Source: Sporisorium sorghi
Taxonomy: Eukaryota > Basidiomycota > Ustilaginomycetes > Ustilaginales > Ustilaginaceae
DNA length: 18,352 nt
Assembly: GCA_023212695.1 (NCBI GenBank)
Contig: JALCCG010000368.1
Coordinates: 1-18,352, forward strand
Direction of reading: 5' to 3'
Positions 1-7,314 of the stretch are shown here, in pieces. How positions within the stretch are numbered: position 1 is the stretch's first letter; every line of letters starts with the position of its first letter. Position numbers and translations under genes: made by a program. The notes beneath the pieces are model-generated. The model did not search any database. It worked only from the letters and a program-made list of their open reading frames with translations, and was not told the DNA's origin.

Positions 1-272
1 GAGCTGCGGGGGTAGACCAGAAGACCCTGGTCGGTGGGCACGATGCCGATACGGCGTTCGGGCAAGGGATGCGGGAAAGGCGGCACTGTCCACGACGCCA
101 TAGCAGAGCTGGAGCCACGAGACGGCAGCAGCGGGACAGATGCCATGGTAGGCGATGAAGAGGGCGAGTTTGTCCTGCTCTTGGATGTGGACGAGGCCGA
201 GCTGGCGTCGTTGGTGTTGGGCTTCGCTGTCTGCTTGGAGCTGCTTGAAGAAGAGAAGATGGCCTTGAACAT
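1..272 (-). CDS. N-terminal part of an unrecognised Ser-rich protein (runs off the window)
   Basis: The minus strand is open from an ATG at 272-270 to the left edge, giving 90 codons with no stop, so only the N-terminus is present. It begins MFKAIF, continues with a Ser/Thr/Lys/Asn-rich, probably disordered stretch of about 55 residues, and then becomes more ordered in the last 20 residues, which include RIGIVPTDQGLLVYP. An in-frame TGA at 392-390 precedes the ATG, so 272 is the natural start. The frame between that TGA and the ATG is also open, so a non-ATG start or an upstream splice junction is not excluded. Codon use resembles the neighbouring genes. I do not recognise the family; the ordered segment at the edge should identify it once the adjacent sequence is seen. 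It lies in tandem with, and downstream of, the chitin deacetylase gene on the same strand. Confidence 0.65.
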   Translation of the reverse strand, partial: MFKAIFSSSSSSKQTAKPNTNDASSASSTSKSRTNSPSSSPTMASVPLLPSRGSSSAMASWTVPPFPHPLPERRIGIVPTDQGLLVYPRS

Positions 273-841
273 GGTCGACAGACGGAAGCGCTCACCGACA
301 AGGGAGAAGCGTCTGAGTGTCGGGTCAATGGCAGTGGTGCGGTGGAAAGAGAGAAGGGGGTCAGCGAGAAGGATGAAGCTGTATAGGGGTCACCCATCAC
401 AACACACGATGGACATGCACATCTATGCAGACGTGCATGAGCTCGGACGCCTGCCAAAAATATCGATTTTGCGGTCGAAATTTGCTTGCGATTCAGCTGT
501 CAACCAACAGCCGAGGCCGCTCGAGCCTCGTTCTTCATCGATGGAGGAGGTTCATCAGAGCTCAAGCTGTCATACCCGTCTCGTTCTCAGAAGGAACATG
601 CATTAGGCAGACTCAAAGACACACCGCAAGCAAGAGAAATGGGTGTCGAGGAAATTCGCATTTGTGTGTGGGTGGTCCGCAAAGATGAAGGGACAGCGAG
701 AGAGTACACCACGCAGCGACAGGAAGGCGCGGCCCACCCCAAAAGAGGTGGCTCCACCAGGCGTGAGAAGGAAGAAGGGAAAGGGGCTGAAAGGCAGGTG
801 TCCTTGAAGAAAAGCTTTTCTAATTGTCCAAAGGGAGCTCC
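273..841. other. Intergenic region between two minus-strand genes
   Basis: This region holds the 5' leader and presumed promoter of the gene at 1-272 and the 3' flank of the chitin deacetylase. I see no convincing coding frame, TATA box, RNA gene or repeat. Plus-strand open frames crossing it lack family features and continue as antisense shadows of the deacetylase. Confidence 0.5.
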
Positions 842-2242
842 TCAAACGAGAAGGCCAAAGAAGAGCACCACAGCACCGAGCACAGTGGTGGGAAGCACAA
901 TCGAGGGCACCGACGAGAGCGAGGCGGCCGAGCCGCTGTTGCCCGAGGTGGCGGTAGCCAGCGTGCCAGCAGCGGCACCCGTCGAAGTGATCTGGTGCGT
1001 GCCCGACGAGCCAGTCTCGTTGGGGAGCGAACCGGAGCTGTTGGAGTAGGTCTCGACATAGGCATCCTTAGTCTGCTTCTGCAGGCAGTTGACGATGGGC
1101 ATGAGGTTCTGCTTGGGGCTCATCTGGAGTGCGGCGGGGAGCACAATGTTGACGGCAATGTCGACGGCCTGCTGGTAGAGGTCGTGGGCGAGCACAATGT
1201 AGCCGGTGGAGAGCGACGAGGCGTTCTTGATGATCGACTCAAAGTTGTACACCACCTCGGCGGGCGAGACGACACCGGCAGCGATACGCCAGTCGTTGGT
1301 GTCGTAGGGCGCACCTCCGGGAGGCGTGGTCCAGATGATGGGGGTGAGGCCCATCTGGAGCGAGATGGCGCGCACACGGTCGTCAATGTCACCGTAAGGA
1401 GGACGCATGGTGTTGGGGGTGACACCGATCACAGAGCGGATGACCTCCTTGGACCAGCCAAGTTCGGCGACAATCTGCTCGTTGGTGAGCGTGGTGAGAG
1501 CGTGGTGCGACCAGGTGTGGACCGAAATCTGGTGACCCTGCTCAAACTCGGTCTGGAGCATCTGAGGACGCGAGATGACACGCGAGCCAACGACGAAAAA
1601 GGTCGACTTGAGGTTGTTCTCGTTGAGGTACTCGAGCAGCGTGGGCGTGTAGGGCGAGGGACCATCGTCGTACGAGAGACCCCAGGTGTTGGTGTCAGGG
1701 CAGGTGGTGATGTCGGTGGAGCGGGTGCATTGACCGCAGGTCCACCAGCAGTTGCCGTTGGCGCCAGCCTGGGCGAGGTTGGTGGGGTTGCCGCTGCACG
1801 AAGCCGAGTCGACGGTAGTGGTGACGTTGGGCACCTTGGACCAGTCGATCTGGCTGACCCATCGCTGCACCTGCGGCGTGTTGGTGGGAGGGACGACGTC
1901 GAGCGCTGGGAAGTTGGAAGGGAGGATCGAGTTGAGGTTGGGCAGTCCGGGTGCGCCGGTGACCTGAGGGTTCCTGGCACCTGCAGGGTAGGTGGTGAAG
2001 AGCGAGGTGGTGGAAGTGGTGACACCGGGGCCGGAAGAGATGCCAGAGAGGATGGACGAGACGGAAGCAGGAAGGGATCCGGTGAAGGTCGAGGTGGGGC
2101 CAGCAGCGGCAGCAGCGCCCGAAACCGAGGAAGCGCTTCGCGACGAGGCGGAACCGGAAGCTTGACGCTTCTCAAACTCGGGCTTGGCGGTAGCGATGGC
2201 AGCGAGTGCCAATGGCAAAGTAGCGAAAGTGAGCTTGACCAT
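842..2242 (-). CDS. GPI-anchored chitin deacetylase (CE4 polysaccharide deacetylase)
   Basis: The 466-residue protein is predicted to remove acetyl groups from cell-wall chitin, making chitosan outside the plasma membrane. The start at 2242 was chosen because MVKLTF opens a clean signal peptide (about residues 1-20), followed by a KR Kex2-like site at 25-26; an upstream in-frame ATG at 2296 would add 18 residues before the signal. A Ser/Ala-rich linker and a Cys-rich segment lead into the NodB domain. All CE4 motifs are visible: SYDDG (Asp192 base, Asp193 metal), HTWSHH (metal ligands His242 and His246), RPPYGD (Arg280), DTNDW (Trp318) and LAHD (catalytic His353). The C-terminus has an Asn/Ser/Gly-rich region with N-glycosylation sites and a final hydrophobic tail at about 446-466, typical of a GPI signal. 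No charged residue follows the tail. It is divergent from the ammonium transporter gene. Activity on chitin rather than another polymer is inferred from the family. Confidence 0.93.
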   Translation of the reverse strand: MVKLTFATLPLALAAIATAKPEFEKRQASGSASSRSASSVSGAAAAAGPTSTFTGSLPASVSSILSGISSGPGVTTSTTSLFTTYPAGARNPQVTGAPGLPNLNSILPSNFPALDVVPPTNTPQVQRWVSQIDWSKVPNVTTTVDSASCSGNPTNLAQAGANGNCWWTCGQCTRSTDITTCPDTNTWGLSYDDGPSPYTPTLLEYLNENNLKSTFFVVGSRVISRPQMLQTEFEQGHQISVHTWSHHALTTLTNEQIVAELGWSKEVIRSVIGVTPNTMRPPYGDIDDRVRAISLQMGLTPIIWTTPPGGAPYDTNDWRIAAGVVSPAEVVYNFESIIKNASSLSTGYIVLAHDLYQQAVDIAVNIVLPAALQMSPKQNLMPIVNCLQKQTKDAYVETYSNSSGSLPNETGSSGTHQITSTGAAAGTLATATSGNSGSAASLSSVPSIVLPTTVLGAVVLFFGLLV

Positions 2243-2511
2243 GGTGGTGAGATGATGGTTGATGGAAAGGATGGATGGCAACGAGTGGTCGAGCATACAA
2301 ACACTTGCTCTCTTTGCGCAACTCGACTCGATCTCTCAACTCCAAGCGAAACCGAGGCTGTGACTGACACCGACGGCCACTCCAAGTTGACCGTCAATCG
2401 TCCTTCCAGAGACAGTGACATTCCGCATCGACTCGCTCATTTTTAGGGCTGCAAATTGCCAAACGGGCAAACGATCAACGGGGCTCTGCAGCGCGCAGAT
2501 GCACGAATTTC

Positions 2512-2555
2512 AATTATTTTTATTTTTTATTTTTATTTTATTTTATTTATTTTTT
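2512..2555. repeat. 44-bp pure A/T low-complexity tract (T-rich on plus strand)
   Basis: This is an uninterrupted A/T run built from TTTTA and TTTTTA units in otherwise GC-rich DNA, lying about 270 bp upstream of the deacetylase start codon. Its right end, at 2546-2557, is TTTATTTTTTGG, an exact inverted match of 3326-3337. Confidence 0.9.
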
Positions 2556-3203
2556 GGAAATTCAGTGTCACTGTTCGATGTCGCGCGAGGTCAGTCAAGC
2601 GCGCAGTTTCGCACTCGAGATCGACCTGCCAAACTGTGACTGCGACTGGCAACCTCAACCGCGTGTTTCCCTCTGTCTTGCTCGCAAAGAGGGGCCAAAA
2701 AGGGTCCTTTTCGTTTTCTTCTTCTTTCCTTCTCGAAAAACACTGCCCTCGGAGCGGACCTTGGATTTCTAAGTTTGGCACAGGCTTGCGACGATCTCAG
2801 TCCAAGTTGACCTACATACACTTACCGCAGCAGGTCGGGTTGCCATGGGCGTTTGCGTAGCATGCGCGATTGACCAGCGTTGGCGTTCTTGAACACAACG
2901 CCAAGCCAGAAAAACGCACAAACAAGCATCGGCAAAGTGCTCGAGGCAAGCGCGTGGGGAGCATGAGTTCTACTGCGCCCATTGTGCCCCTCACTCTCGC
3001 TGCCAGATGCAAGCATATGCCACTGCACCAAGCTGCAGCCGCCAACGCCAACCTGCGCTTGGGCATGACGAGTTTTTTCACTCGGTGCCCCTCATGCAAG
3101 CCGTTTCGCACAGATTGAAATTTCACAAAATACCCTCCATTATGGATCCAAGCCTTTTTCCTCTCACCTGTCCCTTTTGCAGCCCTTGTAACTCATCCTT
3201 CAG

Positions 3204-3527
3204 GATAGCTAGAGATCTCTGGTTTGCTGGAGGGAACACTTCAGATACATATCTACAGGCCTATTATGCCAGATTGCTGCTTTAATTGTGGCAAAGGGTC
3301 TTTACCTGGACCTGGCAAAAATGATCCAAAAAATAAAAAAATAAAAATAAAAATGTCAGAGATTTTGTCGGATGGCCACTTTGGCAGAGAGGTTGGAGGG
3401 CAGTCTGTGAAATTGCAAAAAGTAGGTCATTCTGTAGGAAAAAGTACTTTTGAGGGGCTACCAAGTGAAAAATCTCCGCTTCAGAGTGGAACGAAGACAG
3501 GCAGACCATCTTTTATTATAATCTATC
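3204..3527. promoter_or_regulatory. Cluster of four GATA sites upstream of the ammonium transporter
   Basis: GATA cores occur at 3204-3207 (plus), 3244-3247 (plus), 3250-3253 (minus) and 3524-3527 (minus). I found none in the rest of the intergenic region. Fungal nitrogen-catabolite regulators of the AreA/Nit2 type bind such sites, often in pairs, and ammonium transporters are classic targets. Function here is inferred from motif and position. Confidence 0.45.
3328..3354. repeat. 27-bp pure A/T low-complexity tract (A-rich on plus strand)
   Basis: This is an A-rich run of AAAAAT-like units, with CC immediately to its left. Together with 3326-3327 it forms CCAAAAAATAAA, the exact reverse complement of the right end of the tract at 2512-2557, so the two tracts form an inverted pair about 770 bp apart. 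Confidence 0.85.
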
Positions 3528-3722
3528 CGCCTTCTCATTCGCTCGCTGTTTCAAGGGCAATCTGAACGGTGTTGATCGTGCACCGAGGTCGAGTCAGTCC
3601 ACCTGTGAACGTAGGTCGCATGGGCAATTTGCGAGCGAGATTCGGCGTTTGACGGGAGAGAGGGCCACAAGCCGCCATTTCAGCCAGCAGCCGCATCGAC
3701 GGTCCGCTCTTCATCATGGCCT

Positions 3723-3828
3723 TTATATGAGCTGCTTTTCTTAGACTCTTTCCGTCTTCACCCCTTCTCCTCCGTCTTTTTTCTTCTCCTCCTCCATCCG
3801 TCTTCCTCCTTTCCCTTCCGCCCTTCTT
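3723..3828 (+). promoter_or_regulatory. TATA-like box and CT-rich leader of the ammonium transporter
   Basis: TATATG at 3723-3728 lies about 200 bp upstream of the ATG and is followed by a nearly pure pyrimidine stretch to about 3828. CT-rich tracts near transcription starts are common in highly expressed fungal genes. The transcription start itself cannot be placed from sequence. Confidence 0.4.
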
Positions 3829-3926
3829 GAACTTGTCGTCGTCGCCGACACGTTCCTCCTATCCTCATCTTTGGCGGTACTTCTCCTCACCACACCTTCG
3901 CTCCTCCGACACATCCCCCCTCAACA

Positions 3927-5522
3927 ATGGTCAACATCACATACGGCGTGCTCGAGTCGCCCGACGGCTCGGCTGCCAGCTCGAGCAGGATCGCCAACGG
4001 CACCGACATCATCGTCACCTACGGTCCCAATGGCGAGAGCATCGCCTCGTACTCGCCCGGTGACATCTCCTGGGTGCTCACCTGTACCGCGCTCGTCTGG
4101 CTCATGATCCCCGGACTGGGCTACCTGTACTCTGGTCTGGCGCGCCGCAAGAACGCGCTGCACCTGCTGCTGCTCACGCTGGCCGCGCTGGCGGTGGTGT
4201 CGTTCCAGTGGTTCTTCTGGGGCTACTCGCTGGCCTTCTCGCAGACCTCGGGTGCGTTTTTGGGCAACCTGCGCAACTTTGGCTACATGGGTGTGTTGGA
4301 GAACCCGGTTTCGCAGTCGTACAACAAGGTGCCCGAGATTGTGTACGCGATCTACCAGTGTATGTTTGCCAACCTTGTGCCTGCGATTGCCATTGGTGCG
4401 GCGTGCGAGCGCGGACGTGTCTGGCCCTTCCTGGTTTTCACCTTTATCTGGACCACGCTCGTGTACGACGTGATCGCGTGCTGGGTCTGGAATCCCACCG
4501 GCTGGGCGTTCAAGTGGGGCGTGCTCGACTACGCCGGCGGCGGACCCGTCGAGATCAACTCTGGTATCACGGGTCTCGTCATCTCGTACTACCTCGGACC
4601 CCGCACGGGCTACGGCACCGAGAGGCTGCTGTTCAAGCCGCACAACGTGTCATACATCTTCCTCGGCACTGCGTTCCTCTGGTTCGGCTGGCTCGGCTTC
4701 AACGGCGGTTCGACGTTTGCCGCCAACCTCCGCGCGGCTATGGCGATCAACACGACCAACCTGGCTGCGTCGAGCGCTGGGCTGACGTGGATGTTCCTCG
4801 ACTGGCGCCTGGAGCGCAAGTGGTCCGTCGTCGGTTTCTGCACGGGCTGCATTGCCGGCCTTGTGGCCATCACTCCTGCGGCTGGCTTTGTCGGCATGCC
4901 TGCTGCTCTGCTCATCGGCGTCGTCTCTGCGGCGGTTTCGAACTTCGCTACGGTGCTCAAGGGTCCCATGCGCGTCGACGACGTCATGGACATCTTCTCC
5001 GTCCACGCCCTCGCCGGGTACGTCGGCACGCTGCTCACCGGCATCTTCGCCCAGGCTTCCGTCGCGTTCAACGACGGCAACACGGTCATCAATGGCGGCT
5101 GGCTCGACGGCAACTGGATCCAGCTGGCCTACCAGCTCGCATACTGCGTCGCCGTCACCTCGTGGTGTGCGGGCGTTACGTTTGCGATCATGTTCGTGGT
5201 GGACCACACGCCGTTCATCGGCCCGTTCAGGTCGAGCGAGATGGGCGAGGTCGTGGGTATGGACGAGGACCAGTGCGGCGAATGGGCTTACGACTACGCG
5301 TTCATCAACAGGGATCTCGAGGGCAACTACAAGCCGACTCATGGCCAGACGCTCGACATGCACGAGAAGATGCCCCACGTCCACCAGACGGATTCGTTCA
5401 GGACCGAGACGCACGAGGGCAGCAGCCAGGAAAACGGCAGCCAGGTCGTGGCGCCTAACGGCGGCGAGGCGCAGCCTGCGGGAACTGCGGCGCCTGACGG
5501 CATCCAGAAGGAGGCTGCGTAA
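3927..5522 (+). CDS. Ammonium transporter, Amt/Mep family (Mep1/Mep3-like pore)
   Basis: The 531-residue protein is a plasma-membrane ammonium permease for nitrogen uptake. The ATG at 3927 follows a CT-rich leader and gives the usual short extracellular N-terminus before the first membrane helix (about 48-70). Roughly eleven helices follow, then a long polar cytoplasmic tail from about 430. The Amt signature is present as DYAGG, with the conserved pore Asp at 201. The first position of the twin-histidine pair is Glu209 (PVEINSG) rather than His; the second is the conserved His360 (SVHALAGYVG). Phe147 (CMFAN) fits the outer phenylalanine gate. In yeast, Mep1 and Mep3 carry Glu at this position whereas Mep2 carries His, so this protein is more likely the general transporter than the Mep2-type sensor. 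Smuts such as Ustilago maydis have two such proteins, Ump1 and Ump2; I cannot say which this is. GATA sites upstream suggest nitrogen regulation. Confidence 0.95.
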   Translation: MVNITYGVLESPDGSAASSSRIANGTDIIVTYGPNGESIASYSPGDISWVLTCTALVWLMIPGLGYLYSGLARRKNALHLLLLTLAALAVVSFQWFFWGYSLAFSQTSGAFLGNLRNFGYMGVLENPVSQSYNKVPEIVYAIYQCMFANLVPAIAIGAACERGRVWPFLVFTFIWTTLVYDVIACWVWNPTGWAFKWGVLDYAGGGPVEINSGITGLVISYYLGPRTGYGTERLLFKPHNVSYIFLGTAFLWFGWLGFNGGSTFAANLRAAMAINTTNLAASSAGLTWMFLDWRLERKWSVVGFCTGCIAGLVAITPAAGFVGMPAALLIGVVSAAVSNFATVLKGPMRVDDVMDIFSVHALAGYVGTLLTGIFAQASVAFNDGNTVINGGWLDGNWIQLAYQLAYCVAVTSWCAGVTFAIMFVVDHTPFIGPFRSSEMGEVVGMDEDQCGEWAYDYAFINRDLEGNYKPTHGQTLDMHEKMPHVHQTDSFRTETHEGSSQENGSQVVAPNGGEAQPAGTAAPDGIQKEAA

Positions 5523-6612
5523 GGTGTGTGGATGCGGAAGTGGAAGTGTTTCTAGTTTGTATATATAGCCCCCGCGGCGTTGCGTCTTTGGTCTCGTGGG
5601 ATCGACTTTTCAATCTTACTCCTGGGTTATACCATGTATCCTTCATTGCTTTGAGGCGGGCAGAGAACGATGAGATGTGTGCTCAACCATCTCGACCAGA
5701 TGTTGACTTTCCGTGCTGCCGAGGAGGAAGAAATGTCGCTCAAAGTTCCAGAAGGCCGTCTGCGCTCAATGCTGATGATGCCGAGGCTGCTGCTGACGCT
5801 ACTGCGCGATGGTGGCACCTCGAGTTGCCTTCGAGTCAGAGAAACCTTCTGCGAAAAGCCAAGCGAGCAGTCGCATTTGTTTGTAGTTACAGCGCAGGCT
5901 CTAACTCAGCACCAACAAGCGTGTGTGCCGCCTTCATGCGTGTGAGAAAGAACGTCAATCAACTGCCAATCGTTCAGCCGAGCCGACCATCCGAACCTGC
6001 ACGCCTCCTGCAGCCTAAACGAGACGCAGAGGCGATCGTCGCGAAGGTTCTTCTCTCGCTCACTGTATGAGTACTGCTTCGGTCGTCTCGGCTGGATCAT
6101 CGCTGGTCAAGTCAGCGCTCGCGCACTGCTTTCACCCAAACACTTGCCTTTCCCTGAAAGCACAATGCTGCCATCATGACTTTAGGCGTTCCGGCCGGAC
6201 ATCTTACTGCAGATCTAACTTAGCATTGTCCAAAGCTCTCGGTTCATGCGCCGTCATTTTGACGCCATCCCGACCCCTATCGCAAAGGACAACGCGCCGG
6301 ATCACCAAGACCGAATGCACGCCGCCTCGACTATGAGACGCACTAGCCGCTCCGGCCGCCCGTCGCCGCCTTGTCGACTTCATTCACGCCGCCGCTACAC
6401 AGAGGTCGCCACCTCGGGAGCGGATCGGCCTATCGAGTTCCTGAAATGAGAAGAGGAGCTCTGACCGCAATCGAGCCTCGCTTTTTTCTTTTCTTCGCCA
6501 GAAACGCCGACTTTGTCTCAGCCCACATTTGACACCTTCATTACGATCCCGAAAAGTCGTTGCCTTGAAGCGTGGCGACGTGTTCATTCGAAGCGCCCGT
6601 TGTCAGGGGCGC
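5523..6612. other. Intergenic region with no recognised gene
   Basis: This region contains the transporter 3' flank (with TATATATAG around 5559-5567) and the upstream region of the next plus-strand gene. Several frames of 60-180 codons cross it on both strands, but none shows a domain, signal peptide or Ser/Pro-rich bias like the real genes. Short ATG frames such as the 28-codon one at 6446 would be upstream ORFs if the transcript starts this far up. Confidence 0.45.
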
Positions 6613-6679
6613 ATGGACGACAGACAAACGCCGCCGGGTCGTAAATTAGCGCCTTGGGCTAGTGGCTGCTGCGGTAAGT
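6613..6679 (+). other. Candidate first exon and 5' splice site of the downstream membrane-protein gene
   Basis: An ATG at 6613 opens 20 codons plus one base (MDDRQTPPGRK...) ending directly at GTAAGT (6674-6679), a strong 5' splice site. The long downstream frame lacks an ATG before 7315 but is open back to 6886, so a spliced start is plausible. Joining to a CAG at 7001-7003 keeps the frame and gives 971 residues. The better-looking acceptor, TTTTTCAG ending at 6935, would need one extra base in the C run at 6951-6961. This is an inference from splice signals only. Confidence 0.35.
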
Positions 6680-6950
6680 TCGTTGCGAGTGGCTAGCTTT
6701 TCACTTTCCACATTCTTCGCGAAGCTCATAAGGCTCGAACGCTATTGATTCCGCCACCCCGCCAAAAACATTCGATATGAAGTCGGGATCGGAGCCGCCT
6801 TCATCAGCCTTGTAGTCCTCGCCGTCTTCAGAGGCTTTTCGCTCGAAGACGAGGCTTCTCTAGCTTTCGACCAACCTCAAAGGGATTGTTACGCACTCCA
6901 CCACGCCATCTCCTACGAGGAGCTTTGTTTTTCAGATCTCGCCCATCCAG

Positions 6951-6961
6951 CCCCCCCCCCC
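6951..6961 (+). repeat. Run of 11 C at the 5' end of the long open frame
   Basis: Eleven consecutive C lie between two candidate splice acceptors (AG ending at 6950 and at 6965). The length of this run decides whether the best acceptor joins the upstream exon in frame. Confidence 0.9.
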
Positions 6962-7314
6962 TCAGCTCCGAGGCTGTACAACTCATTCGGAGCGGCACGG
7001 CAGCATTGTCGCGGCCATCGTCGGTCACGTACCGGCGGTCGCCTTCGTGGTCGGCGGCGTACTCGGACGGCCAACGCACGCCGGCCTCTGCTTCGGAGCA
7101 CGGCCATGGCTCCGGTGTCACACGCAGCTCTGTGCCTGCTTTTGCATCCAATGCGGGAGAGCAGCGGCGTCGTCAGGCTGGGCAAGGGCAGACTGGAGGA
7201 AGGGCAGCTGTTAACTCGTGGCCGGGTACGCAGCATAGAGCGTCGGCTGGATCGGAGCGCAGGTGGAGCGCGGACGGGGTCAAGCCGCTCAAGAGTCAAG
7301 CAGCCGCAAGGAGG

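Larger units (their letters stand above)
2243..3926. promoter_or_regulatory. Divergent intergenic region between chitin deacetylase and ammonium transporter
   Basis: About 1.7 kb separates the two start codons and must contain both promoters. Visible elements are a 44-bp pure A/T tract (2512-2555), a 27-bp A/T tract of opposite polarity (3328-3354), four GATA motifs (3204-3527), a TATA-like box (3723-3728) and a strongly pyrimidine-rich leader (about 3735-3828) before the transporter ATG. From about 3120 to 3540 the base composition is visibly more A/T-rich than the surroundings. No credible gene was seen; short frames there show no family features. Confidence 0.6.

Noticed and set aside
824..2446. 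540-codon open frame on the plus strand opposite the chitin deacetylase
   Set aside because: It is antisense to a gene with all CE4 motifs, has no family features, and its openness follows from the GC-rich third codon positions of the real gene.
3224..3565. Frame with CFNCGKG suggesting a retroelement zinc knuckle
   Set aside because: The His and final Cys of a CCHC knuckle are missing and nothing else in the frame resembles Gag.
4208..5458. 416-codon plus-strand frame overlapping the ammonium transporter
   Set aside because: It is an Arg/His-rich frame shadow; the transporter frame carries the Amt signature and membrane helices.
5528..6070. 180-codon plus-strand frame after the ammonium transporter
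   Set aside because: It starts a few bases after the transporter stop in what should be 3' flank, has no domain or compositional signal, and is crossed by other equally poor frames.
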